A stretch of DNA of 64,000 nucleotides from Mucilaginibacter sp. OK283 (GTDB taxonomy: Bacteria; Bacteroidota; Bacteroidia; Sphingobacteriales; Sphingobacteriaceae), in contig NZ_FODR01000011.1 of NCBI RefSeq assembly GCF_900110415.1, positions 1-64,000 on the forward strand, given 5' to 3'. The notes beneath the pieces are model-generated. The model saw only the letters and a program-made list of their open reading frames with translations. It was not told where the DNA came from and searched no databases. The first letter of the stretch is position 1, and the number at the start of each line of letters is the position of its first letter. Positions 51,122 to 61,073 of this stretch are shown one piece after another. Both the position numbers and the translations under genes were made by a program.

Positions 51122-52957
51122 TTACCAACCGGGATTTTGTACTAATGCCCTATCGCGGTCTAACTGGTACTGGGAAATTGGGAACAGGTACATTTTATTG
51201 TTCCATACTCTTTTTTGGAAAAGCGTTTTGTTATAAAAAGCTCCAAACGAAAATCCCTGGCCCTGATCGTCGGTATTTACATTTAGTCCATAAATGGTTT
51301 GGTTTTCGTCGGCACCCAATGATAGCCTTCTTATCAAGGTATAGTATCTGTCGCTTTCAAAGCACAACTCTACCTGCCTTTCCCTCAAAATGTATTTGCG
51401 CATCAAATCTTTGTTTCCTATAGCACCTGGGTAAACAGTTTCTATACCGGGCAAGCCAGCCCTGCTCCTGATCTGGTCAAGGTAAATCACAATATTTTGA
51501 TTAGCCGGATCGTACTCATTTAAAGCCTCAACATAATCCAGCAAAATTTCGGCATACCTTATCAATATAAAAGGGCGGTAATTGGCAGTCCACTGCCTTA
51601 TGTTATCAGCAGGGCTTACATTTTTCAACACATCATACCCGGTGATATTATTACTGGCACCACTTGCCTTTGCACCCGCCTTGCCATTATAATAAAACTC
51701 GGCACGGCCTGTTCCATCAATATTTTCGGTTGAGGAATAATAGTTTTTATCATCAACAGTTGGTGCAGGTAATACCGGGCGGCCGTTATATTGAATGTAA
51801 GCGTAAAACCGTGGTTCGCGGTTGGCGTACATATTCCACTGCCCCTTCTTGTGTTCCCAGTACTTTGCGCCATTACTTTGCACAAAATTGCTTGCAACAT
51901 ACCCAGACTGTGGGTCGTCAATGGTTCTGCCATTATTCATGTAAAATGCGTCCACAATGTTTTGGGTAGCATTATACATGCTATAACCTCCGGCTCCCGG
52001 TGTTACGCATTTTGTATATCCCGCGTAATTCCATGAATTTCTCGAAAATATAATTTCGCTGTTCCAGTTGGTAATGAATAGATCTCTTACCGACAGGTAA
52101 GGATCAAACACGGTTCCGCCATTGTCAAGATTGGTAAACAATTTATAGGAGCCAAGGTCAATTACGGCTTTGGCGGCATCCGCAGCTACTTTCCATTTAT
52201 TAGCGTCATATGCTGTTGGTGCCAGCTGCTTACCATCCTGGTTTTTAAAAGACGCAAAGGCCGAATTACCATTCCATAACGGACTGGCTGCCAGCAAAGC
52301 AATTTGTGCTTTTACCGCAAGGCAGCTGCCTTTTGTTGGCCGGCCATAGTTACTTGTTGTGCCCCATTCGGCAGGTAAGCCCGCCGCGGCCTGGTCCATC
52401 AATTGGTTAACATAATCCTTACATTCATCAAAAGATGATCTTGGGTATTTATTGAAGTCATCATTTAAGCTTATTGCCTCAGTTACTTTTACAACCGGTC
52501 CGTATTGTTTTATCAGCTGCCAGTAAAACCAACCGCGTAAAAAACGGGACTCTGCTTTATATTGATTTTTTAACGTTACGCTTAACTGGCTCAGCGGGAC
52601 CCTGTCAATATTAGCTTCAAAAATAAATGACGACCGTATTCCCCTGTAATAGTTATCCCAGTTGTCAAAATAAGCATTTACCGGACTCCAGTTGCCCGCA
52701 ACCATCTGCCGTACATTTGTACCCGGGATAGATACAGATGATTCATCACTTGCTCCCATGGCGCTAAAATCGCCTCCATCAGTCTCAACAATATATCCAT
52801 ATATATTGTACAGGTATGATTCGGCATTGGCCCGGGTGCTCCAAATCAGATCAGATGTCAGCAGGTTATCGGGTTTTTTATTGAGATAATTACAGGACGA
52901 TAAACTGGCACTCAGGAACCATACCCCAACCGCCATAATTAGTATATTTTTTTTCAT
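51122..52957 (-). CDS. SusD/RagB family surface glycan-binding lipoprotein
   Basis: Lipoprotein of 611 residues; lipobox Cys22 (SLSSC). It opens NYLNKKPDNLLTSDLIW. SusD signatures are KAESRFLRGWFYWQLIKQYGPV, LIRYAEILLDYVEALNEYD, IRSRAGLPG and LRERQVELCFESDRYYTLIRRL. It partners the STN-type transporter encoded 46 nt upstream. It is longer than the PUL 2 SusD, with an insertion around AKASGASNNITG. Substrate unknown. Confidence 0.95.
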   Translation of the reverse strand: MKKNILIMAVGVWFLSASLSSCNYLNKKPDNLLTSDLIWSTRANAESYLYNIYGYIVETDGGDFSAMGASDESSVSIPGTNVRQMVAGNWSPVNAYFDNWDNYYRGIRSSFIFEANIDRVPLSQLSVTLKNQYKAESRFLRGWFYWQLIKQYGPVVKVTEAISLNDDFNKYPRSSFDECKDYVNQLMDQAAAGLPAEWGTTSNYGRPTKGSCLAVKAQIALLAASPLWNGNSAFASFKNQDGKQLAPTAYDANKWKVAADAAKAVIDLGSYKLFTNLDNGGTVFDPYLSVRDLFITNWNSEIIFSRNSWNYAGYTKCVTPGAGGYSMYNATQNIVDAFYMNNGRTIDDPQSGYVASNFVQSNGAKYWEHKKGQWNMYANREPRFYAYIQYNGRPVLPAPTVDDKNYYSSTENIDGTGRAEFYYNGKAGAKASGASNNITGYDVLKNVSPADNIRQWTANYRPFILIRYAEILLDYVEALNEYDPANQNIVIYLDQIRSRAGLPGIETVYPGAIGNKDLMRKYILRERQVELCFESDRYYTLIRRLSLGADENQTIYGLNVNTDDQGQGFSFGAFYNKTLFQKRVWNNKMYLFPISQYQLDRDRALVQNPGW

Positions 52958-53003
52958 TGGAAAAACTTTAAATACTTTTAAAATTGATTTAAATCCATTA
53001 TTT

Positions 53004-56000
53004 CTAAAACGCAGCCCTTAATCCAAAAGCAAGTATTCTTACCGGTGGATAGCCCGCGCCATTAGAGCCGAGTTCGGGGTCCCAAAGTTTAAATTTGGAG
53101 AATGTTAACAGGTTTTGGCCTGTTAAATAAAGGTAAATCGAGTTAACACCCGCATTTGTAAGAAACTGTGGACTAAGCGTATAACCTAATGTTGCCTGTT
53201 TTAAACGAACAAAACTCGCATCTTTAGACCACCAGGTACTTGGCTGATAGTTGTTACTATTTTGGTTGGAAATACCTAATCGTGGATAATCTACATTTTG
53301 GCTGGGGTTTTCAACTGTCCACCTGCTTTCAAGATTAGCAAGCATACCTGATGGATATGTACCCATACCCGTAAACGGCACAATACCCGCACCACCGGCA
53401 CCTGCGCCGGTTATGGCCGAACCATTGGCCATTATAATTACATTGGAGGTTCCCTGGAAGAAGAGCGAGAGATCGAACTTTTTATAACCAACCGTAAAGC
53501 CGGCGCCGTATAATATAGTAGGTATATCAGATTTACCGGTGTATACCTTATCAAAGCTATTTATTACACCGTCGTTATTTACGTCTTTATATTTAATATC
53601 GCCAGGCCTTAAAATTGCTCCAAACTGACCCGGGCTTTTATCAACATCTTCCTGGGATGTAAACAACCCTTCGGCAACGTACATCAAATTATCGCCATAC
53701 TTGCGCCCTGTTGACTGCTGATAAGCGTACAGCTGTTTAGGTTCGTCTTTTTGTACAATTTTATTATTGTTATAAGTAAAGTTACCATACAGACGAAGGG
53801 ATACTTTACCTATATTGTCGTTATATTCAACGTTGCCTTCAATACCATGGTTGTTCATTTCGCCCAAATTGGCAAATACGGCCCCGCTTACACCCAATAT
53901 TCCCGACAGTGAACTGCGTTGAACAAGGATATTGGTCCTTCTTTCTTTATAAGCGTCAATTGTAATGTTCAGTTTGTTAAACAGCCCTATTTCTAACCCG
54001 ATATTATCTTTGGTTGCCTTCTCCCACGTAAGGTTCTCTACCCCAATTACGGTTTCGGTAGTGCCGCCATATACAGTTCCGTTTAATCCTAAACCCACAG
54101 ATCCGCCGCTGCCATATTGATTGATGTAGGGGAACCTGGTGATGCCATAGGCAGAGCCAATCTGATCGTTACCTACAAGGCCATGTGAGCCTCTTATTTT
54201 AAGTAAATTAAATGTCTTTGAAAGCCCCTTAAAAAAAGGCTCTCTTGAAATTACCCAGCCGCCTGAAACGGAGGGGAAAAAGCCGAATTTTTTACCTGCT
54301 TCAAAATTTTCTGAACCTGTATAACCGGCATCAAACTCCAGCAAATATCTGTCGGCGTATGCATAAGTTACCCTGCCCGCCAGGCCCTGGTTATTATAAG
54401 GAATAGAGCCAATAACGCTCCCGGCCGAACTAACCACCCTCGACCTCATGTTATATAAAAACAATGCGCCGACATGGTGTTTACCAAAAGCCCGGTCGTA
54501 ATTAACGTTTGTTTCCAGGTACATTGTTTTTTCCGCAGAGGACGATTGTGTATACCCCAAAAACTGGCTTCCGTACCGCGATTGGCCAAATACCAGATTA
54601 CCCTGCGGATCTCTTGATGTGGCTAAAAAAAGGTCATTGGTTCCGGTCCGGCCATTATCATTTTCGCTATAAGAATCGAACGAAAACCTGGCCATAGCGC
54701 TTAAACCGTCTGTAACGGCATCCAATTTTTGGTTAATAGAAAAAACAGACTGGATGGTAGGGCGAAACTCGCTGGAATAGCCTGAGTTTTGAATATCATT
54801 TACCGGGTTTGAACCTCCGTTGTTAAACGGACCTGCCCATATGCCCCCCGGATATTGTATCGGGAATGCATTAGGCGGTGTTAAATACGATTCATACCAG
54901 ATACTTGATGCCGATAAGCCGGGATAACGGCTGCTCACCAGCATCGCATCCAGGTTCATCGACAATAAGGTGGTTTTACTTAAATCAATATCAAGATTTG
55001 ATCGGAAATCGTACCTTTTAAAGTTAAGATTGGGGTTGTAGCCATTTTGCTTGGTAACTTTATAACTCCCGTCCTGATCATAAAAAGAAGCAGAAACATA
55101 ATACCTTACAGCTGATGCACCACCGCTCACATTCAGGTTGGTATTATAGCCTGGGGCCCAATCCTTATAAACAGATTTTATCCAGTTAACATTAGGGTAC
55201 AGGTATGGGTCTAAGCCGCTTGCCGTTTTTTGAATAGTTTCTTCAGAATAGGCAGGCAGGTTACCGTCATTTGTAGTTGCCTCGTTGTGCAGCCTCATCC
55301 ATGATACAGCATCCAGCATTTTTGGCGTTTTAGTGAGGCCCGACATGCTCATTTCGCTTTTTAAGGAAATTTTAGGCTTACCTGCAACACCTCTTTTGGT
55401 AGTAATAATCAAAACGCCGTTGGCGCCTTTGGCACCATAAACTGCCGTTGACGAAGCATCTTTTAACAAAGAAATACTTTGAATATCCTCAGGATCGATG
55501 TTGTTATAAGCTCCTCCATAAGTGCTGTTTACATCATCGCGCTGCACACCATCTATAATAATAAGCGGGTTTGAATTACCTGTAAAAGTACCTATACCCC
55601 GGATGGTAAATGATGCGTTATCGTAGCCGGGCTCTCCGCTTCGCTGCATAGATATAACCCCGGCAACTTTACCCGCCAACGCGTTAGATAGTGAGCGGTT
55701 TGGAGTAGTCACATCGGCAACGCTCACTGTTGTTACAGCCCCTGTTATGGTCAGCTTTTTTTGTTTACCATAACCTACAACCACAACTTCATTTATGCCC
55801 TTGGTATCGTCAAGTAATTGAACAGTAAGGGATGATGTTGCCCCGGTAACCGTAATTTCTTTAGTTATAAAACCTGCAAATGAAATAACAAGCACGTTAT
55901 TAACATCGGCATCGATAGTAAACCGGCCCTCGCTATTAGTTACTACACCTTTGCCGGTACCCTTAATACGCACGCTTGCACCTGGCAAAGTAAGCCCCTT

Positions 56001-56354
56001 TGAATCGGTAACAACACCCGAAACTTTTATAACGGGTGTTGACTGAGACGGCGTTTCAAAAGGTTTAGGTTTGATAATAATTGTTTGCTCGCTTATACTA
56101 TAAACAAACGGCTGACCTTTAAATGTCAGTTTTAATACTTCCTCTAATTCGGTATTCAGAACACTAATACTTACAGGGTTAGCCTGCTTAATCAATTTTG
56201 AATTATAGAAAAAATCATATCCGCATTGTTCCCTGATTTCTTTAAGAACTTTTTCTAATGGGGCGTTTTTTTCTGATAATGTAATTTTTTGCGCGTAACC
56301 TGAAGCACTTGCCTGAAGTATGGTTGCTACCAACAGTATGATGGATAGTTTCAT
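53004..56354 (-). CDS. SusC-type TonB-dependent transporter with N-terminal STN signalling domain
   Basis: Outer-membrane transporter of 1116 residues from the ATG at 56354 (MKLSIILLVATILQASASGYAQ, clean signal). An ATG 21 codons upstream is not signal-like. The mature N-terminus, about 23-95, is an STN/secretin short domain (ITLSEKNAPLEKVLKEIREQCGYDFFYN...). A CarboxypepD_reg-like domain (VSGVVTDSKGLTLPGASVRI) and the plug (VVVVGYGKQKKLTITGAV, FTIRGIGTF, PLIIIDGVQRDD, LLKDASSTAVYGAKGANGVLIITTKRG) follow, then the barrel. The STN domain implies signalling to the FecR protein encoded 197 nt upstream, and so to the ECF sigma factor. It is followed by SusD. Confidence 0.97.
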   Translation of the reverse strand: MKLSIILLVATILQASASGYAQKITLSEKNAPLEKVLKEIREQCGYDFFYNSKLIKQANPVSISVLNTELEEVLKLTFKGQPFVYSISEQTIIIKPKPFETPSQSTPVIKVSGVVTDSKGLTLPGASVRIKGTGKGVVTNSEGRFTIDADVNNVLVISFAGFITKEITVTGATSSLTVQLLDDTKGINEVVVVGYGKQKKLTITGAVTTVSVADVTTPNRSLSNALAGKVAGVISMQRSGEPGYDNASFTIRGIGTFTGNSNPLIIIDGVQRDDVNSTYGGAYNNIDPEDIQSISLLKDASSTAVYGAKGANGVLIITTKRGVAGKPKISLKSEMSMSGLTKTPKMLDAVSWMRLHNEATTNDGNLPAYSEETIQKTASGLDPYLYPNVNWIKSVYKDWAPGYNTNLNVSGGASAVRYYVSASFYDQDGSYKVTKQNGYNPNLNFKRYDFRSNLDIDLSKTTLLSMNLDAMLVSSRYPGLSASSIWYESYLTPPNAFPIQYPGGIWAGPFNNGGSNPVNDIQNSGYSSEFRPTIQSVFSINQKLDAVTDGLSAMARFSFDSYSENDNGRTGTNDLFLATSRDPQGNLVFGQSRYGSQFLGYTQSSSAEKTMYLETNVNYDRAFGKHHVGALFLYNMRSRVVSSAGSVIGSIPYNNQGLAGRVTYAYADRYLLEFDAGYTGSENFEAGKKFGFFPSVSGGWVISREPFFKGLSKTFNLLKIRGSHGLVGNDQIGSAYGITRFPYINQYGSGGSVGLGLNGTVYGGTTETVIGVENLTWEKATKDNIGLEIGLFNKLNITIDAYKERRTNILVQRSSLSGILGVSGAVFANLGEMNNHGIEGNVEYNDNIGKVSLRLYGNFTYNNNKIVQKDEPKQLYAYQQSTGRKYGDNLMYVAEGLFTSQEDVDKSPGQFGAILRPGDIKYKDVNNDGVINSFDKVYTGKSDIPTILYGAGFTVGYKKFDLSLFFQGTSNVIIMANGSAITGAGAGGAGIVPFTGMGTYPSGMLANLESRWTVENPSQNVDYPRLGISNQNSNNYQPSTWWSKDASFVRLKQATLGYTLSPQFLTNAGVNSIYLYLTGQNLLTFSKFKLWDPELGSNGAGYPPVRILAFGLRAAF

Positions 56355-56550
56355 AATCAACAAAGCTTTATTTTTTATACAGGGGACCCTGCATAAACTT
56401 ATTTCATAACATTTCATACATTTGAACTTGTTTGGGTTTAAGGTGTAATTGGACTACGAATTTAGTTTCATGGTAAGCCCTAACTTTTTAGTCGGGAGTG
56501 TTCGAGCACTTCCGGCTTATTTTTAGGTTACCTTAATGTGGGGGTAATTA

Positions 56551-57729
56551 TCACGGCATAATGATAACTCTCCTTCCTTCAATTTTAGTTTTAATATTTC
56601 CTGTCTGTTCAATAATCTTCAAAGCCTGGGCTAAGTCCCTTGATCGGGAAACCATCCCCCCAAATCTTAAATTATCTACGTTGGCGGCGTATTCTACGTC
56701 AACATTATACCAGCGGGCAAACTTGCTCATAATGCTTTTCAGGTCTTCATCAACAAAAAGGAAATAGCCATTTTTCCAGGCCACCACCTCTTCTGTATTT
56801 ACCTCTTGCACAGATAATGAGCTATTTAAGTAACTGATATTGGATTGCTCGCCCGGTTTCAGCAATTTTGATCGGTTTGATTTGGTGGATAATACCTTAA
56901 CAGAACCTTCTAATAAGGTAGTTTTAACCGAAGTGTCATCGATGTACGAACTGATGTTAAAATGCGTACCTAAAACCTCAACCACCTGGTTGTTACTCAC
57001 AACCCTGAATGGTTTTTTAGCATTTTTAGCAACCTCAAAATAAGCCTCGCCTGCTAATTGAACGCTGCGGATGTTACCATTAAAATTTGTTGGGTACTTT
57101 AGCGAAGAACCTGCATTTAGCCAAACTTTTGAACCATCCGGTAAATCAACCTGGTACTGTCCGCCCTTTGGCGTTTCGATGGTGTTGTAGGCTATTGGGC
57201 CAGATGTGGCTGAATTGGATGATGTATTTTCGACAGTGTAAACCAATTGGCCATTAGCCGCTTTGGCTACTTTTACGCCGGATTGTTTGGCCAATTCGCC
57301 GGTGGCGGCATCATCTAAAATAATTTTCGAACCGTTAGCTAAAGTTAATAAGGCTTTATTGCCTCCGGGGGCAATAGTGTTTTTAATTGGCTGTGTTTTG
57401 TTTTTAGTTGATAAAAAAGAATTGTCATTTTTTAAATAAAAGAACAATGAAGCGGAAACACCCAGTAACAAGGTTACGGATGCTGCTATAAACCACCTCC
57501 TCATAAAAAAAACCTTTTTTGATGAAGATTCGCGCGCTTTTATCTCTGATAATACTTTACTGTAAAGCTCAACCCTGGCTGTATTTTCATCACCCATTTC
57601 AAGCTCATCCCATTTCAACTCATTTTTTTGGAGTGTGCTGTAATAGCTTAACAATAGTTCTTCCTCTTCGGCCGTAGCCTGGTTTGAAAGGTATTTGTTT
57701 ATTAAGTTCAGCAGTATTTCTTTTTCCAT
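56551..57729 (-). CDS. FecR family anti-sigma factor
   Basis: Inner-membrane signal transducer of 392 residues. The cytoplasmic N-terminus (1-77) binds the sigma factor. One membrane helix lies about 78-101 (WFIAASVTLLLGVSASLFFYL). The periplasmic FecR domain is about 180-290 (TPKGGQYQVDLPDGSKVWLNAGSSLKYP, RSVQLAGEAYFEVAKNAKKPFRV). The C-terminal DUF4974-like region is about 320-392 (EDLKSIMSKFARWYNVDVEY). It relays substrate occupancy of the STN-bearing transporter to the ECF factor encoded upstream (151 nt gap). Confidence 0.95.
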   Translation of the reverse strand: MEKEILLNLINKYLSNQATAEEEELLLSYYSTLQKNELKWDELEMGDENTARVELYSKVLSEIKARESSSKKVFFMRRWFIAASVTLLLGVSASLFFYLKNDNSFLSTKNKTQPIKNTIAPGGNKALLTLANGSKIILDDAATGELAKQSGVKVAKAANGQLVYTVENTSSNSATSGPIAYNTIETPKGGQYQVDLPDGSKVWLNAGSSLKYPTNFNGNIRSVQLAGEAYFEVAKNAKKPFRVVSNNQVVEVLGTHFNISSYIDDTSVKTTLLEGSVKVLSTKSNRSKLLKPGEQSNISYLNSSLSVQEVNTEEVVAWKNGYFLFVDEDLKSIMSKFARWYNVDVEYAANVDNLRFGGMVSRSRDLAQALKIIEQTGNIKTKIEGRRVIIMP

Positions 57730-57880
57730 TTGGCGTTAATTATATGTAAGTACCCTAACACAGCAGGTACCCCCAAAGAAATTTCAAATATTTCTATATC
57801 ATTAACAAATCATGAAGTTTTGGGAATTTATTAAGGGAGAATGTTAAGAAAAGAGTCTGGACAAAATCTGCAAAAAAGGA

Positions 57881-58468
57881 TCAAAACCACCGTATGCATA
57901 ACATAACGGCGGCTATGCAAACAAAATCGCCCAGTGTTTTACGTAAACGGCCCAAGGCTACAGTTAGTTGATTTTCAACCGTTTTTGGCGCTATCCCAAG
58001 CCGTTCGGCAATTTGTTTGGTTGATAAATGCTCCTTACGGCTCATGATAAATATTTGCCGGCACTTTTCGGGCAATTCGGCAACGCCCTGATCCAGCAAA
58101 CGGTTAATATCTTTTTCAGACAGCAGATCCTCGCCGCCGTTATTGCTAAAAAGTTCTTCGAGGTGATTAAAAAGATCTGCCCTTACTTTGCCGGAGCGGA
58201 TAACATTAAACACCTGGTACCTGACAGATGTATATAAATATGCGTTTAAAGAGTTAAGCTGAAGGCTGGCCCGTTTTAACCACAGGTTTACCAATACCTC
58301 CTGTGTAACATCCTCAGATACCTGCCTGTCCCTGAGAATATTGTATGCCGATAAGTAGAGTTTTGACCAATATTTATTATAGATGCGTTCAAATGCCGTA
58401 AGATCATTCTCCCGGATCAAGGCTATAAGCCGCTCATCTGTCAATATATGGGTCTCAACGCAATTCAT
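57881..58468 (-). CDS. ECF-type RNA polymerase sigma factor
   Basis: Sigma factor of 195 residues. Region 2 is about 22-90 (AFERIYNKYWSKLYLSAYNILRDRQVSEDVTQEVLVNLW). Region 4 is about 128-180 (LPEKCRQIFIMSRKEHLSTKQIAERLGIAPKTVENQL). It lacks region 3, as expected for ECF/SigK-like factors. It stands at the head of sigma-FecR-SusC-SusD, the standard order for a trans-envelope controlled PUL. The last residues (FVCIAAVMLCIRWF) are unusually hydrophobic, a feature seen in several Bacteroidota ECF factors. Confidence 0.96.
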   Translation of the reverse strand: MNCVETHILTDERLIALIRENDLTAFERIYNKYWSKLYLSAYNILRDRQVSEDVTQEVLVNLWLKRASLQLNSLNAYLYTSVRYQVFNVIRSGKVRADLFNHLEELFSNNGGEDLLSEKDINRLLDQGVAELPEKCRQIFIMSRKEHLSTKQIAERLGIAPKTVENQLTVALGRLRKTLGDFVCIAAVMLCIRWF

Positions 58469-58633
58469 TCCGCATGTGAAATTTTAAATTTGGCAACTTT
58501 AAGAAAGTGTTTTTATCGTTTTAAATATTAAAATAGTACCTTTTTGTATTGGCACCGAAACCAGCATTTTGTTTAACTCCTCATCAAAAAGTTGTAGAAA
58601 AAATTCAAAAAAAATCATTTTTAAACTAAAAAC

Positions 58634-60382
58634 TTACAAGTTATTTAAACTCCTTTGCGCAACATCCAAAACTTCATCCGCACGCTTGCCCTTCAGCTCA
58701 CCGATGTCAAAACCGCTCAATAGTTTTTTAAGCTGATGTAGTTTGTCTTGTTGGTTGCCCTTTGTAAACTCCCCTTTCAGCACATTAATTTTTTCGTAAT
58801 CCTGGATGCCTTCAATCAACCGTTCAAAGCGGATAGACGACCGCAGGCCCGGGTAAACCAAATAAGCATCCCCCGATGACCATGACCCAAACCGCGTGTC
58901 GCGCAAAGCATCCTTCGTCCAGCAATTGTAGGCCCACCTCAGGTACCCGTCATATCCCTTATAGGCTGCATACCATGCCAGCCAAACAGATTCGGCGGGT
59001 GCAGAAAAGGTAAATGTATTGGGATGCCCCTCTGTACAGCAGGTATAGTAAGTAGTGTTAAGCCCCGCCTTTTTGCGTGCAAGCATGGTTGGGCTATCTA
59101 TTACCTGGTTCGAGGCCACACTGTAATCTGCTAAATCGTTCTCAATTTCGGGATGGTAGTTACCGGCCAGCGAAATTTTAAAATCCTTATCGGCGCTTTT
59201 GATTAACGCTATCGCCTTTTGCATATCGGCCATCGATCTTTCGTCCATAGCGATAGTGGTTTTGCCAAACCACCCTTTTTGTTTAAGGTGCCTGGCAAAA
59301 TCGGTAAGCATGGGGCGCCAGTGGGTATCATATTCCGGCGTACCGGGTTTGGCAATAATGGCGGTGTCTTTCCCCAGTGCTTCGTCGTGATAATAGAATT
59401 TCAAATTCCAGGGGATCATGCTATAACAGTTGATAAACTTATCAATCCCCAATGCCATCATAAAACTTACCCATTTATCAAAAACCGTATAGTCATATGT
59501 CCAGGAGCCATTTTTGTTCCGGGTCCATTTGATCATAGATCCATAGATATCGTAGGTTTGGCTGTTCCAGGGATCGTGGATAAGTGTGGTAGTGATTGAT
59601 TTTTGGCCGGCATCAGCCAGCATTTTCATGTAAGGGCGCATAGCATCAAAATGCTGCTTAGACCAGGGTTTTACACCGTACACGCGCGAAACCGAATAGG
59701 GATTTTGCCAAAGGTCAAGGTGGAATTTCCAGTTCTTTGGTTCGGGCAGCGTATGGTTAAGTACTTGTATTGTATAATGCAAAATCGCGGGATACTTGCT
59801 TTTTCCATCTTTAACTTTCACGTAGCCGCTATAAGTACCTTCAACCGCATTGCCCGGAACTTTAATGCTCAGCCAAACAGGCCGGGTAGTATTTTTAGCA
59901 ACCGGCAGGTATTTTACGTTATCAATTACATCCTCAACCAATGACGAATCATGACCGGCCTTAATACCGCAGCCCCCGCCTTCCTCATTCAGGCCATCGG
60001 CCATCACGTAACGTACAAAGTTGGCACTGATATTTTTTACCGGAATTTGATGCCCTTTACCATCATCAAGCTTGCTCCATTCAAAACTCAGCTGTTGCAA
60101 GTTACGGGTAACCCACACCAGGAATTGGGTATGCACTTTTTCGCCTTTCCATGCTTTGGCCCGCCAGTGGGTTTGCAAGGGCGATATAGCGGGTGCATCA
60201 CGTTTATCGTAACGGATATCAGCCGAAGCAAAACTTACATAAACACCCGGTTTCAACACGTTCCAGCTTTGTTGCTGAACCGGTTTAGCGTCCGGGAGTT
60301 CCTGGTAGTACCCGCCGGTTTTTGATTGCGCCGAAACAAGGGCGCTATATAACAGCAGCAGTACAGTAATTTTCAGTTTCAT
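58634..60382 (-). CDS. DUF4091 glycoside-hydrolase-like protein
   Basis: Exported protein of 582 residues; signal peptide 1-18 (SALVSA). N-terminal beta-sandwich modules cover about 35-205. A barrel-like domain, about 210-500, has WKFHLDLWQNP, TTTLIHDPWNSQTYD, KTTIAMDERSMADMQKAI and YLRWAYNCWTKDAL. The C-terminal DUF4091 piece has YPGLRSSIRFERLIEGIQDYEKI. DUF4091 proteins are glycosidase-like and found in PULs; the Asp/Glu in AMDERS is a candidate catalytic residue. Its first 38 nt overlap the end of the CBM9-like gene, so translation is coupled. It is the last gene of a three-gene run. Confidence 0.85.
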   Translation of the reverse strand: MKLKITVLLLLYSALVSAQSKTGGYYQELPDAKPVQQQSWNVLKPGVYVSFASADIRYDKRDAPAISPLQTHWRAKAWKGEKVHTQFLVWVTRNLQQLSFEWSKLDDGKGHQIPVKNISANFVRYVMADGLNEEGGGCGIKAGHDSSLVEDVIDNVKYLPVAKNTTRPVWLSIKVPGNAVEGTYSGYVKVKDGKSKYPAILHYTIQVLNHTLPEPKNWKFHLDLWQNPYSVSRVYGVKPWSKQHFDAMRPYMKMLADAGQKSITTTLIHDPWNSQTYDIYGSMIKWTRNKNGSWTYDYTVFDKWVSFMMALGIDKFINCYSMIPWNLKFYYHDEALGKDTAIIAKPGTPEYDTHWRPMLTDFARHLKQKGWFGKTTIAMDERSMADMQKAIALIKSADKDFKISLAGNYHPEIENDLADYSVASNQVIDSPTMLARKKAGLNTTYYTCCTEGHPNTFTFSAPAESVWLAWYAAYKGYDGYLRWAYNCWTKDALRDTRFGSWSSGDAYLVYPGLRSSIRFERLIEGIQDYEKINVLKGEFTKGNQQDKLHQLKKLLSGFDIGELKGKRADEVLDVAQRSLNNL

Positions 60383-61073
60383 GCTTACGTTGTTTTTGCT
60401 TTGAAGTGGCTAAATATCCCTGTTGCTTCCCGAATTTGATTTTGCCAAAAAATTCAGGCAGGTGAAAGTCAGGATCGGCGGATTTAATATGGTTCCAGGT
60501 CAAAAAATGGGGGTCGGGCAGGTCATCGCCGCATTTGTAAAAATTGGCCCTGCATTGCCACCCGTCTACTGATTCGAGCGAATGGTAATAAAATGCTTCC
60601 AGCGGGATCATCAGGGTAAGTTCCCAGGCTATATTGCCTTCGCCCTGGTTGTTCACCACTTTTAATTGTGCATGGTGCCTTATCATCCTGATAACGGGTT
60701 CCGGTAATAATTTGCGATCTTCCCGGTTTGCCCCAAAACCCACCAAACAAGTACCGGCACAGTTAAACTCAAAATTGTAATATTCCTTTTCGTCGCCAAA
60801 GGCCACAAAAAATTCTACGCAGCTATCTTTATAAACCGGCTGGTTAGGTTGGCTGTAAACTGCCCTCACCGTTTTTTCGGTTACGTAATACTTTATAAAA
60901 ATGCAGTCGCTTCCATAAGCTATCGTGAAATTAACATCAGGCTTATATCCGTAACGCGGCCACGGAACCATTCCAATAGTGTTAGTTTGATAGCTATCTA
61001 ACAAAAAAGACAAGTGGGCTATAGGGCTACTTCTGCTTACATCCCTCAAAAATGGTACTGTGAGTTCTTTCAT
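60345..61073 (-). CDS. CBM9-like protein without signal peptide
   Basis: Beta-sandwich protein of 242 residues resembling carbohydrate-binding family 9-like domains of Bacteroidota. It shows the strand and aromatic pattern FTIAYGSDCIFIKYYVTEKTVRA, YKDSCVEFFVAFGDEKEYYNFEFNCAGT, IAWELTLMIPLEAF and WQCRANFYKCGDD...HFLTWNHI. There is no signal peptide or lipobox, so it is predicted to stay in the cytoplasm, which is odd for a glycan-binding fold. It overlaps the kinase stop by 4 nt (ATGA type) and the DUF4091 start by 38 nt. A Lys/Gln-rich tail (FGKQQGYLATSKQKQRKHE) lies in the second overlap. A role in sensing or handling imported sugar is speculation. Confidence 0.72.
   Translation of the reverse strand: MKELTVPFLRDVSRSSPIAHLSFLLDSYQTNTIGMVPWPRYGYKPDVNFTIAYGSDCIFIKYYVTEKTVRAVYSQPNQPVYKDSCVEFFVAFGDEKEYYNFEFNCAGTCLVGFGANREDRKLLPEPVIRMIRHHAQLKVVNNQGEGNIAWELTLMIPLEAFYYHSLESVDGWQCRANFYKCGDDLPDPHFLTWNHIKSADPDFHLPEFFGKIKFGKQQGYLATSKQKQRKHETENYCTAAVI

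Noticed and set aside
56489..56514. stem-loop between FecR and susC (GTCGGGAGTG/CACTTCCGGC)
   Set aside because: Two mismatches and a T run only on the + strand, where no gene needs ending; not called as a terminator.
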